Positions 42,756-51,704 of a stretch of DNA of 64,000 nucleotides are shown one piece after another. This DNA is from an uncultured Bacteroidales bacterium (GTDB lineage Bacteria; Bacteroidota; Bacteroidia; Bacteroidales; P3). The stretch covers positions 1 to 64,000 of the forward strand of contig OMYR01000046.1 of the NCBI GenBank assembly GCA_900315335.1, written 5' to 3'. Every line of letters begins with the position of its first letter. Position 1 is the first letter of the stretch. The position numbers and the translations under genes were made by a program. The notes below the pieces were generated by a model, which was not told where the DNA came from, did no database searches, and saw only the letters and a program-made list of their open reading frames with translations.

Positions 42756-44870
42756 CTAAAAACTCATCTGACAAGAGAAAGTCAAACTTCTGTTTAATGC
42801 AGGGCCGTAAATATATTCGGAATCTCTTTCAAAGCCTTTGTCCAAATCCTTTTGGAAAGAGTCAAAGATGTTTATAATTCCGCAACTCAAAGTCATATCG
42901 GTTCTTCTTGCGATAGAAAATGTATAAGATATTTTGACATTGACATCAAAGAACGAAGGAGTTTTTTTCAATATATCGTAAGAAGTTCCGCTTGATTGTA
43001 AATGAGGACAAAACATACTGCCCGTATAAGTTCCGGTGAAATCCATATTGAAATTCTTAAAAGGAGTGTAGCCTATTGTGAAATAGCCGTAGGTATCGGG
43101 AGTTCTGAGAATTTCTTTGGTTTTAGGGGCGTTTTCGCTCCATTCTTCATCTTGGTTGTATCGGCTGCATTGGAAAGTAAATCCCATATCGGTGGATAGA
43201 ATATTGGAATAAATTGTTTGCAACTGGAAGTTTAATCCGTAATACTTGGCTCCGTCGGCGTTGTATCTTTCAATTATTTTGTTTCCTTGCAAATCCACTT
43301 CGTTTGTATGTTGTTGGGCGAAGACATCACTTAAAAAAGTACAGAAACCTTCCGCCATAAATTTAACACCAACGTTCTTTATTTTGAAATAAAAGTCGGA
43401 AGACAACGACAATGACCTGCTGCGTTCTTCTTTCAATCCTTTTGCAAGGCGAATACGATAACGTTCTCCGTTACTCATCGATATGTGCAAATCTTCGTCC
43501 AACACCTGCGGAGCGCGAAAGCCTTCGCTATAAGAAAAACGCAAGTCGGCAAATCCGCCAACGGTGTATTTGATATTGAAACGAGGAGAGAGTATGATGT
43601 TATCTATCAAGTTGTGTTTGTCTGCTCTCAAAGCCAATAGGATATTTATGTTTTCGTTCGTCCATTCATTTTGCAGATAAAGGCTTTCGGTATGTGTGTT
43701 TTGTTTCTCGGTTATATTGTAGCTGACAACTTCGTCTTTTAGAAAATCTCCTGCATATTCGGCACCCATTGTAAGATAAGCAGGCAGGAATAGTAATTTG
43801 TCAAATCTGTATCTTAACATCGCTCCGCCGTTAAAAGTCAAATCCTTTGTGTGAGCATGATTTTTCCAAGCGTCGGGGCTTGGCTCTTGCTCGGTAAATC
43901 CTCCGGTGTAAGAGTTTTTATCAACGAAAGCCAAAGATGAGAACACGTCGGCATGGATTTTATTATCCTCGCTATTGAAATGATATGTTGCCGTAGCGTT
44001 GTGCATAGTGTGTTTGCTTTGTTCAACAATGTTGGCTCTTTCAACAGGTTTGTCAAGATTGTTTCCACCACGTCTTTCGTCTTTTAGTAGATTGTAAGAA
44101 ATATCAAGGTTGGAAAATTCTCCCGTTTTGAAAAACATTTTCGTACCTGCGGTAAGCATATCGTATTTAGGTAAAGTCGTTATGCCGTCATCAAAATAAG
44201 AATAGCCGTCTCTATGTCTGTTGTTAAAGAATAAAGCAATACCGCTTTTGTTTTCCTTGCCTGCGACGTATGAATTAAACGAGGTAACATTGTCAAAAGC
44301 ATCGGATATACCAATACTTGTAAGACTGTGTGAGATTGTTGCCATATTTTCGGTAGGACGTTTGGTTATTATGTTTATAGTGCCTCCTACTGCCGAAGCA
44401 CCATACAAAGCACTGCCGCCGCCTTTCATCACTTCCGTCCTTTCAATCATCGATACCGGTATTTGTTCCAAACCGTAAAGGCTGCTGACACTTGATAGTA
44501 TTGGACGAGAATCTATCATTATCATATTATAATGCCCATCCAAACCGTTTATTCTCGCCTGCATAAGTCCGTCGGAAGCACAGATGTTTTCCACTCTCAC
44601 CCCACTTTGAAAAGACAATATGCCCGAAAGATTTACAGCCTGCGTCATATTTATTGTTTTTGAAGAAATAACCCCTACATTCTGCGGCGATTTTCTATGT
44701 GATACTTCCATGTGGTTGGAAGATATTACGACAGGTTCCAAATCTATAAGGCTGTCATATCTTTCTTTTGAACTAATAAAGAATATTGTGTCTTTTTTTT
44801 CTTGGGCGTAGATATAGTCTGCCCCTAAAACGACCACAAACATAATTGCGGTCAAAATATATTTTTTCAT
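42756..44870 (-). CDS. TonB-dependent outer membrane receptor
   Basis: The 704-residue receptor has a signal peptide ending DYIYAQ and a plug domain (about 45-165: PVVISSNHMEVSHRKSPQNV, MTQAVNLSGILSFQSGV, RINGLDGHYNMIMIDSRP, VMKGGGSALYGASAVGGTINI). A 22-strand barrel ends in aromatic LTFSCQMSF. It imports a scarce ligand such as an iron chelate, haem or cobalamin using TonB. It is divergent from a FecCD-type ABC importer 680 bases away, which suggests a shared substrate. No SusD partner is present, so glycan uptake is unlikely. The small Cys-rich gene lies just upstream in the same direction. Confidence 0.93.
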   Translation of the reverse strand: MKKYILTAIMFVVVLGADYIYAQEKKDTIFFISSKERYDSLIDLEPVVISSNHMEVSHRKSPQNVGVISSKTINMTQAVNLSGILSFQSGVRVENICASDGLMQARINGLDGHYNMIMIDSRPILSSVSSLYGLEQIPVSMIERTEVMKGGGSALYGASAVGGTINIITKRPTENMATISHSLTSIGISDAFDNVTSFNSYVAGKENKSGIALFFNNRHRDGYSYFDDGITTLPKYDMLTAGTKMFFKTGEFSNLDISYNLLKDERRGGNNLDKPVERANIVEQSKHTMHNATATYHFNSEDNKIHADVFSSLAFVDKNSYTGGFTEQEPSPDAWKNHAHTKDLTFNGGAMLRYRFDKLLFLPAYLTMGAEYAGDFLKDEVVSYNITEKQNTHTESLYLQNEWTNENINILLALRADKHNLIDNIILSPRFNIKYTVGGFADLRFSYSEGFRAPQVLDEDLHISMSNGERYRIRLAKGLKEERSRSLSLSSDFYFKIKNVGVKFMAEGFCTFLSDVFAQQHTNEVDLQGNKIIERYNADGAKYYGLNFQLQTIYSNILSTDMGFTFQCSRYNQDEEWSENAPKTKEILRTPDTYGYFTIGYTPFKNFNMDFTGTYTGSMFCPHLQSSGTSYDILKKTPSFFDVNVKISYTFSIARRTDMTLSCGIINIFDSFQKDLDKGFERDSEYIYGPALNRSLTFSCQMSF

Positions 44871-44952
44871 TATTTATTGTATTTCAAACCAAAACTAAAA
44901 ACTAATAAACAAAGCATTGAACAAAAATCGTTCAATCTTTTTCTTTTGCGGC

Positions 44953-45297
44953 TTAAAATACGGGTGGGGCTTTGTTGGTAAGTTTTTCTAAGAAATTGCA
45001 TCTGCGTCTTTGCTCACGCAAATGGCGAACTGTCTGCAAAATTGTAAGACATGCGGTAAAGATTAAAAAATCAGTAATCTCAAAAGTGTTTGTAAGCCAT
45101 TGGCATAATACACATATATTACTAAAACTTACTTGCTGCGATATATGGTCGGGGTGTGGGGTGTGATTGACGCATTGTTCACAAATGTCATACACTTTGA
45201 CTATCTCGTGTCTGTGGAAATCCGTAAAAACGGTCATAGACACAAAGACTATCAAAAGAATTATGGCACTTATATTTCTAAAAATATTTTTCCTCAC
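44953..45297 (-). CDS. small Cys/His-rich membrane protein, function unknown
   Basis: The 114-residue frame has a hydrophobic N-terminal helix (ISAIILLIVFVSMTVF). A loop rich in possible metal ligands follows: DFHRHE, CEQC, HTPHPDH and CVLC. Then comes a second hydrophobic stretch and a basic tail. The start is a GTG at 45297, which is unusual; no ATG fits. It sits 82 bases upstream of the TonB receptor in the same direction, so it may be co-transcribed and handle the same metal-containing substrate. I do not recognise the family. Confidence 0.55.
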   Translation of the reverse strand: MRKNIFRNISAIILLIVFVSMTVFTDFHRHEIVKVYDICEQCVNHTPHPDHISQQVSFSNICVLCQWLTNTFEITDFLIFTACLTILQTVRHLREQRRRCNFLEKLTNKAPPVF

Positions 45298-45483
45298 GTT
45301 AAAATCTTTATTTCGCTTTGCAGCAATAATTAACGCAATAACGCTTTTTGTTTTGATTTATTTTTTAATTGCCATTAAAATAACGTTGATTTATAAAACA
45401 ATTATTTTCTTTATTGCTTTGACGTTGCAATATGGAAGAGTTAAAATTCAAATAACAAACGTTTTTGTTTGAAAACTATTTCA

Positions 45484-45491
45484 TACCTTTG
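45484..45491 (+). promoter_or_regulatory. TACCTTTG -7 box of the importer operon
   Basis: It is an exact TAnnTTTG match 56 bases upstream of the permease start. TTTG boxes occur 12 and 16 bases upstream, closer than the usual 19. I saw no cobalamin riboswitch in the 250 base gap. Confidence 0.5.
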
Positions 45492-45547
45492 CAAACCGAA
45501 ATAACAAACAACAATGAGGCAATAAGCCGATAAATTCATTAATAACT

Positions 45548-46522
45548 TTGAGAGAACATAAAACAAAAGATTTCTTATATTATTTCTTATTGGCAGTAGC
45601 GGTATTGCTGCTTGCTTTTATGGGTATTCGTTTTGGTTCGGTTGATATAAGTTCGATGACAGATGCCGACAAATATATTTTGTATTCAATCCGTATTCCA
45701 AGAATATTGATGTGCATAATTGCAGGTAGTACTCTTGCCGTGTGTGGTTGTGCTTATCAGGCGGTGTTCAAAAATCCTCTTTCCGACCCATATATTCTCG
45801 GAGTGTCGTCGGGTGCTTCACTTGGAGCTTCACTTGCCATTATCTTAGGATTGGATTCCTTGCTTTTGGGAGTTACATTGCCTTCGTTTGCGGTTGCATT
45901 GCTTACGGTCTTTGTTATTATGAAACTATCGCAAGTAGGTTCTCGTATGCACACAACGACATTGCTTTTAGCAGGTATTTCAATGAATTTTCTGATTTCA
46001 GCCCTTATTTCCATCATTATGTTTATCGACAAAGAAGATATGCACAAGATATATTTTTGGACTATGGGCTCGTTGTCTGGGGTTAGGTATTCGGATGTAG
46101 TTACAACATTTGTTTTTTCGTCTATTGGAATCGTTTTCGTGTGGATATATGCCAAACGGTTGAATGCGTTATTGCTTGGAGATATGCAAGCAACTTCTTT
46201 GGGTATAGATGTAGAAAAAACAAAGAAATCCGTATTGATTGTAAGCACTCTTATGACCGCTGCCGTTGTAAGTTGTACCGGCGTTATAGGATTTGTCGGT
46301 TTGGTTGTTCCTCATATAGTCCGTCTTTTGGTGGGAGCAGATAATAGAAGAATAATACCGTTTTCAATCTTCGGAGGTGCGATTTTTATGCTTTGTGCCG
46401 ATATTATTGCAAGGAATGTTATAACTTCAAGCGAGTTGCCTATCGGTAGTATAACCTCATTGGTCGGCGCTCCATTCTTTATATACTTGTTGTACAATGC
46501 TAAGAAGAAACTGCATTTTTAA
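45548..46522 (+). CDS. FecCD/BtuC-type ABC transporter permease
   Basis: This 324-residue inner-membrane permease shows the family landmarks: SIRIPRILMCIIAGSTLAVCG, YQAVFKNPLSDPYILGVSSGA, GVIGFVGLVVPHIVRLLVG and ELPIGSITSLVGAPFF, with about ten helices. It forms the channel for iron-chelate, haem or cobalamin import with the next two genes. The start is a TTG at 45548; no in-frame ATG lies between the preceding stop (45515) and the conserved region. The ATPase gene follows after 18 bases. The ligand cannot be decided from sequence. Confidence 0.92.
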   Translation: MREHKTKDFLYYFLLAVAVLLLAFMGIRFGSVDISSMTDADKYILYSIRIPRILMCIIAGSTLAVCGCAYQAVFKNPLSDPYILGVSSGASLGASLAIILGLDSLLLGVTLPSFAVALLTVFVIMKLSQVGSRMHTTTLLLAGISMNFLISALISIIMFIDKEDMHKIYFWTMGSLSGVRYSDVVTTFVFSSIGIVFVWIYAKRLNALLLGDMQATSLGIDVEKTKKSVLIVSTLMTAAVVSCTGVIGFVGLVVPHIVRLLVGADNRRIIPFSIFGGAIFMLCADIIARNVITSSELPIGSITSLVGAPFFIYLLYNAKKKLHF

Positions 46523-46540
46523 TCTTTTTCCATAAGAGTT

Positions 46541-47302
46541 ATGAATATCATCACGGCAAATAATATACATTACAAAATAAAGGATAAGGAAATCCTTAAA
46601 AACATTTCTTTTGCCATTCCGAAAGGCAGTATAACTTCAATAATAGGTATGAATGGCTCCGGCAAGACAACACTTATAAAACTGCTGTGCGGTATAACAA
46701 AGCCCACAAAAGGGGAGATAGTAATAGACAATAAGGCCGTTAAAGATTATTCCATAAAAGAGCGTTCGCAAAAAATATCTATCGTTTTTCAGTCGGTTGA
46801 TACGGATTTTGATTTTTCGGCAGAGCAGATAGTCCTTATGGGTCGTATGCCGTATCAAACACTTTTGTCTTCCGACAATGCGGAAGATTTTGAGATTTGC
46901 AAACAATCCATGTTGGCAACGGGTACTTGGCATTTAAGAAATCGTCTGATAAATTCCTTGTCGGGTGGCGAAAAGCAGCGAGTGTTTATTGCCCGTGCAT
47001 TATGTTCTCAAACCGATATAATTATGTTGGACGAACCTGTGGCAAATTTGGATACCAAGCATCAGATTGAAATAATGAGACTTTTAAGACAAATCCAGAA
47101 AGAAAACAATTCAACAATCCTTATTGTTTTGCATGATTTGTCTTTGGCAAAGAAGTATTCCGATTATGTGCTTGCATTAAAAGACGGACAGATGAGGTTT
47201 TTCGATAAACAAGAAAATGTTTTGACAAACGAAAACATACAGTCTCTTTTTGAGATAAACGCTAAGATTGTCGAAGATAATAATGTAATCATCACAGAAT
47301 AA
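46541..47302 (+). CDS. FecE/BtuD-type ABC transporter ATPase
   Basis: The 253-residue ATPase has Walker A GMNGSGKTTL (about 36-45), the Q-loop in IVFQSVD, the signature LSGGEKQRV, Walker B IIMLDEPVANLD and the switch HDLS. It powers the permease encoded 18 bases upstream. The binding protein gene begins 51 bases downstream, so the three form one operon. Confidence 0.93.
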   Translation: MNIITANNIHYKIKDKEILKNISFAIPKGSITSIIGMNGSGKTTLIKLLCGITKPTKGEIVIDNKAVKDYSIKERSQKISIVFQSVDTDFDFSAEQIVLMGRMPYQTLLSSDNAEDFEICKQSMLATGTWHLRNRLINSLSGGEKQRVFIARALCSQTDIIMLDEPVANLDTKHQIEIMRLLRQIQKENNSTILIVLHDLSLAKKYSDYVLALKDGQMRFFDKQENVLTNENIQSLFEINAKIVEDNNVIITE

Positions 47303-47353
47303 GAAAAAAATAAATAAAAAATAACAACTATAATATTAAGTCATTTAATCATT

Positions 47354-48316
47354 ATGAAAATCACTCGTAAAAAATTTTTAGTGTTTAACACTATTTCACC
47401 AATGTTAATATTTAATAAAATAGTTTCATTATTTATTTTACTTGTTTGCGTAACTCTTTGCTTGGTATCTTGCGATAAAAAACAAAAACGCAGCGAGCCG
47501 CAGATAGGTTTAAACAACTATTACCTAACGCCTGGCACGGATTTAACCACAGATTACAAACGTATAGCGAGTGTAAGTCCGCAGGTAACAGAGATGTTAT
47601 GTGCTTTGGGTTGCAAGGACCGTCTTTTATGTAGAACTGATTTTTGTAATTTTCCGAAGGATATAAAAAACATAACTTCCGTAGGCGGTATTAATAATGC
47701 CGATGTGGAGAAAATAATCTCATTGCACCCCGATATAGTTATATGTTCATCGATTTTTACCAAACGAATGGTGCAAATGTTGGAAGATGCTTCTTTGTCG
47801 GTATTATCTTTTAAGGAAGGGAATAAGATAGAGGATATGTATTCCGTTATGACTATTTTGGGCAAAATAACGTCTAAGGAAGCTATTGCCGACAGCCTTA
47901 TAGCAGATTGTAAAAAACGATTGGAGATTGTCTCAAACAATTGCAAACAAATATTGAAAACGACCAAGAGTGATAAACCGAAAGTCTATTATGTCGTAGG
48001 TTTTGGTTCGGGTGGCGATTTCTCGGCAGGGGAGGACACATATATCAATGAGATTTTCACTTTGGCAGGAGCGGATAATATTGCCAAGAACGCCAAGAAC
48101 TGGTCATTTAACAAGGAGGAGTTGTTCAAAAATCAGCCGGAATATATCTTTGTTCGCAGTGAGGATAAAGAGACTTTCAAACGCACACACCCGTATAGCG
48201 AACTTAAAGCTGTCAAGAACAATAAGGTCATAGGCATAGACGATTTGGACACTCAGACCCCGAGAAGTATTGATGCGATAGAGTTTATCTTCAAAACGAT
48301 TTACAAAATCAAATAA
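47354..48316 (+). CDS. substrate-binding lipoprotein of the FecB/BtuF type
   Basis: The 320-residue protein captures the ligand for the FecCD importer. KRIASVSPQVTEMLCALG, CKDRLLCRTDFC and PDIVICSSI form the N-terminal lobe of a helical-backbone (class III) binding protein; AGEDTYINEIFTLAGADNI lies in the second lobe. The lipobox LVSC puts the lipidated cysteine at C40. A 40-residue leader is long, and an in-frame ATG at 47402 would give a normal 24-residue one. The leader region (47380-47442) consists of three 21 bp repeat units, so the signal peptide is repeat-derived. Confidence 0.9.
   Translation: MKITRKKFLVFNTISPMLIFNKIVSLFILLVCVTLCLVSCDKKQKRSEPQIGLNNYYLTPGTDLTTDYKRIASVSPQVTEMLCALGCKDRLLCRTDFCNFPKDIKNITSVGGINNADVEKIISLHPDIVICSSIFTKRMVQMLEDASLSVLSFKEGNKIEDMYSVMTILGKITSKEAIADSLIADCKKRLEIVSNNCKQILKTTKSDKPKVYYVVGFGSGGDFSAGEDTYINEIFTLAGADNIAKNAKNWSFNKEELFKNQPEYIFVRSEDKETFKRTHPYSELKAVKNNKVIGIDDLDTQTPRSIDAIEFIFKTIYKIK
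47380..47442. repeat. 21 bp-period array H (3 units) inside a coding region
   Basis: Units start at 47380 (AGTGTTTAACACTATTTC), 47401 (AATGTTAATATTTAAT) and 47422 (AGTTTCATTATTTATTTT). They encode most of the signal peptide of the binding lipoprotein. Because 21 is a multiple of three, the frame is kept. Confidence 0.8.
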
Positions 48317-48490
48317 ACCGTTTTTGTTTCCTTTGCTTGTCTTTTTCTGCCTGCAACGTTTTGTTTTTTATAATGACAAAGGATTACAATGTTGTGAGCG
48401 GGAAATTTCCATACCATTATTCGGTGTTTTATGTAATGTTTATGTTAAAACAACTTATTGAATTTATATATTCATAACACCATTCAAAAG

Positions 48491-48532
48491 AAAAGGTCGC
48501 AGAAAGAAAAAAAATCTTTGCTGCGACCTTTT
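48491..48532 (+). terminator. terminator after the importer operon
   Basis: AAAAGGTCGCAG (48491-48502) pairs with CTGCGACCTTTT (48521-48532). Its A and T arms would let it act in both directions. The rest of the 460 base gap holds array I and nothing else I can identify. Confidence 0.7.
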
Positions 48533-48704
48533 GACTTAAAGGAATGATTGGTCGAATTAACCATTATTCCCTTATTTGGTTTATTTGTTTTCTTGCATTA
48601 ATCGATATTGTTGTCTGTTGCGTTATTAATATAATTTTTTGGTTTTAAGGCGATTTTAATAGTTTTATAATTTTTAATCATATTGCGTTACAAACGGCTT
48701 TTGT

Positions 48705-48788
48705 GGTGTTTAACATCAGTTGATTAATGTTTAATATTATTTTATTAATGTTTAACACTAAAATGTTTGTGTTTAATTATAATTCTAT
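48705..48788. repeat. 21 bp-period array I (4 units)
   Basis: Units start at 48705, 48726, 48747 and 48768, each with GTTTAA at the same offset. The last unit covers the stop codon of the RNase G gene. Confidence 0.85.
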
Positions 48789-50330
48789 TTTGTCGCCATT
48801 GGAGTTAAGGAACATATATTGCGTTATGGACATATCGTTGGAAGTAGAGATTTGCAGTTTGATGCCAAAATCTTTCTCCCATTTGCGGTATGGTTTTTTG
48901 AACCAAAATCCTTTGGTAAGATATGCCGCAACAAAAGGATGAGTAACTATTGTAAGATGTTTTTCATTCTGCTCTTGCGAAAGGAATTTTACATCGTTAC
49001 GCATATCGTTGATAACATTGACCGACGATTTTATCTTGCCGCTGCCACCACAGGTAGGACATAATTCCGATACCTCCATTTCCAAAACAGGACGTATTCT
49101 TTGGCGAGTTATCTGCATAAGACAGAATTTGCTTAACGGCAAAACGGTGTGGCGTGCCTTGTCCTTGGCAAGTTCTTCACGCATTGTGTCGTAAAGTTTT
49201 TTGCAATTGATTTTTGAGTTCATATCGATGAAATCAATAACGATAATTCCGCCAATATCTCTTAAACGCAACTGCCGTGCAATTTCCAACGCCGCTTCTG
49301 TATTGACCATTAAAGCATTCTCCTCTTGGTCTTGCGATGCTTTGGTTCTTGGTCCCGAATTGACATCAATAACAGCCATAGCCTCCGTCTGTTCGATGAC
49401 AAGATATATACCCGAACGGATTGTAACCACCTTGCCAAAAGCACTCTTTATCTGAACATCGACATGGAACTGCTCAAAAATAGGTGTCTGCAATTTGTAG
49501 TGGTGAAGTATATCCTCTTTTTCGGGATATATTTTGGAGATATAGTCGTGTAGTTCGTTATATATTTTCTCGTCATTTACGTAAATATTATTGAACTCCT
49601 CGCTAAGCATTTCCCTAACGGTAACGATGGAAGAATCTGCTTCGGCAACGAGTTTCATAGGCGGCATAGCCCCGTTAAGTTTTTGGATTATGGATTGCCA
49701 TTTGCCGTACAATTCCTTTACATCCTGATCCAAATCTGCCGCAGACTTGCCTTCTGCTGCCGTACGAATGATAAGTCCGCAGTTCTCAGGTTGTATGCTT
49801 GTGAGTAATCGTCTTAATCGTTTGCGTTCTTCGATGCTTTTTATCTTTTGGGAAACTGTAATCTTCTTACCGAAAGGTACCAAGACCACATATCTGCCTG
49901 CAAAAGATATATCTGTGCTTAATCTCGGGCCTTTTGTGGAAATGGGTTCCTTTGTTACTTGCACCATAACCAACTGACCGGGTTTCAAAGCATCTGTTAT
50001 AAGTCCGTTTTTCGGTAGTTCGGGTTCTTGTTTCTTCTTGGTAGTTATGCCTTGGTAGTTTCCGCTCACGCATTTGGAAACAAAGTCTTGCATCTTTAAG
50101 AAATTCTGTCCCAAATCCAAATAATGCAAAAAACCGTCCTTACCTGAGCCTACATCAACAAAGGCAGAGTTTAACCCCACCATAAGTTTTTTGACTTGTC
50201 CCAAATAAATATTACCTACAACATAATCTTGTTGAGGTGTATCCTTATGCAGTTCGACTAAACTCTTGTCTTCCAATAACGCTATTTCAACTCCCGATTC
50301 TTTTACATCAATTATTAAATCTTTATTCAT
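48777..50330 (-). CDS. rng: ribonuclease E/G family protein
   Basis: The 517-residue endoribonuclease trims rRNA and decays mRNA. It has an S1-like domain (IYLGQVKKLMVGLNSAFVDVG, KDGFLHYLDLG) with an insertion, an RNase H-like part, and the catalytic DNase I-like part. That part contains MAVIDVNSGPR and GGIIVIDFIDM, whose aspartates bind magnesium. The zinc link CPTCGGSG, near residue 440, joins two subunits. It lacks the long C-terminal scaffold of E. coli RNase E, so it is RNase G-like. Its last codons lie within a 21 bp repeat unit. The bL38-like gene is 108 bases upstream in the same direction. Confidence 0.93.
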   Translation of the reverse strand: MNKDLIIDVKESGVEIALLEDKSLVELHKDTPQQDYVVGNIYLGQVKKLMVGLNSAFVDVGSGKDGFLHYLDLGQNFLKMQDFVSKCVSGNYQGITTKKKQEPELPKNGLITDALKPGQLVMVQVTKEPISTKGPRLSTDISFAGRYVVLVPFGKKITVSQKIKSIEERKRLRRLLTSIQPENCGLIIRTAAEGKSAADLDQDVKELYGKWQSIIQKLNGAMPPMKLVAEADSSIVTVREMLSEEFNNIYVNDEKIYNELHDYISKIYPEKEDILHHYKLQTPIFEQFHVDVQIKSAFGKVVTIRSGIYLVIEQTEAMAVIDVNSGPRTKASQDQEENALMVNTEAALEIARQLRLRDIGGIIVIDFIDMNSKINCKKLYDTMREELAKDKARHTVLPLSKFCLMQITRQRIRPVLEMEVSELCPTCGGSGKIKSSVNVINDMRNDVKFLSQEQNEKHLTIVTHPFVAAYLTKGFWFKKPYRKWEKDFGIKLQISTSNDMSITQYMFLNSNGDKIEL

Positions 50331-50437
50331 TGGAGTGTTTTTTTGTTTTGTTATGGAATAAATAAATATTGCGAAACTCCATGCTCAAATGAAGCATAAA
50401 CAGTTTCGCAATAAATGGTTAGACTTTGTTAAGAAAA

Positions 50438-50527
50438 TTATTTATTCTTATGTCTATTCTTTCTCAAACGTTTTTTACGTTTATGAGTTGCCATCTTGTG
50501 GCCTTTTCGCTTTTTTCCGCTTGGCAT
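50438..50527 (-). CDS. 29-residue basic protein, bL38-like ribosomal protein
   Basis: A short frame begins MPSGKKRKGHKMATHKRKKR and ends RKNRHKNK. Seventeen of 29 residues are lysine, arginine or histidine. This sequence is nearly invariant across Bacteroidota as I remember it, and matches the small protein reported as bL38 in the Flavobacterium johnsoniae ribosome; that identification is from memory. It lies between the HU and RNase G genes in the same direction, 29 bases after the HU stop. It is below the size most gene callers accept. Confidence 0.75.
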   Translation of the reverse strand: MPSGKKRKGHKMATHKRKKRLRKNRHKNK

Positions 50528-50556
50528 TTTTGTACTTTATTTTTAATTAATTAAAC

Positions 50557-50841
50557 TTATTTAACGCTATTCTTTATTGCTTCAACAAATGTTTTTGAAG
50601 GTTTGAATGAAGGAATGTTATGAGCAGGAATGATAATTGTAGTATTCTTTGAAATGTTACGACCGGTCTTTTCTGCTCTGCGTTTAATTGTAAAACTACC
50701 AAAACCTCTAAGATAAACATTATTGCCTTTTTTCATGGAATCCTTTACAGCGTCCATAAAATACTCAACAACTTCTTGTACATTCACCTTTTCTAATCCT
50801 GTCTTTTGTGCGATCTCCGCAACGATTTCAGCTTTTGTCAT
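50557..50841 (-). CDS. HU/IHF family DNA-binding protein
   Basis: This 94-residue histone-like protein starts MTKAEIVAEIAQKTGLEK and has the dimer core VVEYFMDAVKDSMKKGNNVYLRGFGSF in order. Its DNA-clamping arm is KRRAEKTGRNISKNTTIIIPAHNIPSFKPSK; the A-H-N-I-P-x-F-K-P motif is typical of Bacteroidota HU. It bends DNA and helps recombination and chromosome folding. A TAATTTTG box lies 64 bases upstream. The bL38-like gene follows by 29 bases. Confidence 0.95.
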   Translation of the reverse strand: MTKAEIVAEIAQKTGLEKVNVQEVVEYFMDAVKDSMKKGNNVYLRGFGSFTIKRRAEKTGRNISKNTTIIIPAHNIPSFKPSKTFVEAIKNSVK

Positions 50842-50904
50842 TGTTTTATATGTATTTTTAGTTACTATTAATCTTAAATCCTAAGATTTTTCAAATTGAA
50901 TTTG

Positions 50905-50912
50905 CAAAATTA
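50905..50912 (-). promoter_or_regulatory. TAATTTTG -7 box of the HU gene
   Basis: It is a minus-strand TAnnTTTG match 64 bases upstream of the start at 50841. Confidence 0.5.
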
Positions 50913-50982
50913 TAAAAAATTTAGATACTACAAAAATAAAAAACTCTTTTTTTACCTCTTGCAGTGAATTTTGTTTCAATTA

Positions 50983-51585
50983 TTAAAACAAATCGCCAAG
51001 TACATCTACGTTTTTAGCAGATATTTTTCCTTCGATAGAAACAGCATCATTGTTGCTTCCTGTAATAAGTTTCCAAATATCGCTTACAGATGTTCCGCCC
51101 GAATATAATCCTGTCAAATAAGAATAAGGTACGGCAGAACCTTTGAAAGTTCCTTTCAATTGGTTGCCGCTTACGCCTGTAAGAGTTAATGAACCTTTTA
51201 TTACGATGTATGGATTTTTTGCTTCACCTTTTGGAAAATACAACATAACATTGCTGAATTTGTCAAAAGACAAGTTGGCTCCGCCATTCAATATATCAGA
51301 AAGAACATTGTCGCTTGCAACTCCCAATGTGTATTCTTTATTCAATGAAGAACCGTCAAGTTTTACGCCCAAACTGCCTTCTGAGCCTGTTGTTGCGATA
51401 TAAACGTGTCCGTCTTTTTCGTAGTAACCTACTCCGGTGTAACTTTGAGATTTTCCGCCTATTGTTACCTTTGCAGAACCTAATGCAGAATCGATAAGAT
51501 CTCCTAAATCGTCAGTGTTATCACAACTCGTGAAAGTTAATGGCATCGCAAACAATAAAGCCATTGCTAAAATTAATTTTTTCAT
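50983..51585 (-). CDS. lipoprotein of unknown function
   Basis: The 200-residue protein has a lipoprotein signal (MKKLILAMALLFAMPLTFTSC) with the lipid cysteine at C21. The mature part is beta-rich, with repeated glycine-serine strands (KVTIGGKSQSYTGVGYYEKDG, YIVIKGSLTLTGVSGNQLKGTF) and resembles the many calycin- or DUF4840-like Bacteroidota lipoproteins, but I cannot assign it. It is monocistronic; a TAATTTTG box lies at 51627-51634 on the minus strand. It probably sits in the outer membrane, since no inner-membrane retention signal is evident after the cysteine (DNTD could matter, but Bacteroidota rules differ). Confidence 0.7.
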   Translation of the reverse strand: MKKLILAMALLFAMPLTFTSCDNTDDLGDLIDSALGSAKVTIGGKSQSYTGVGYYEKDGHVYIATTGSEGSLGVKLDGSSLNKEYTLGVASDNVLSDILNGGANLSFDKFSNVMLYFPKGEAKNPYIVIKGSLTLTGVSGNQLKGTFKGSAVPYSYLTGLYSGGTSVSDIWKLITGSNNDAVSIEGKISAKNVDVLGDLF

Positions 51586-51675
51586 TTCGTTTATTGTTAA
51601 AACGTTAATTAATAATATTCAGCCTGCAAAATTAAATTAATTTCAAATAACAGCCAAATTATTTAATCTTTTTTG

Positions 51676-51683
51676 TAATTTTG
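51676..51683 (+). promoter_or_regulatory. TAATTTTG -7 box of mreCD
   Basis: It is a plus-strand TAnnTTTG match 22 bases upstream of the mreC ATG at 51705. It overlaps the only candidate start further upstream, a TTG at 51681, which argues against that start. Confidence 0.55.
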
Positions 51684-51704
51684 CATCCTTATTTTTTACG
51701 GGTT

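Noticed and set aside
45298..45547. Cobalamin riboswitch upstream of the importer operon
   Set aside because: The 250 base gap lacks the conserved B12-box and junction sequences, and the promoter box leaves only about a 50 base leader.
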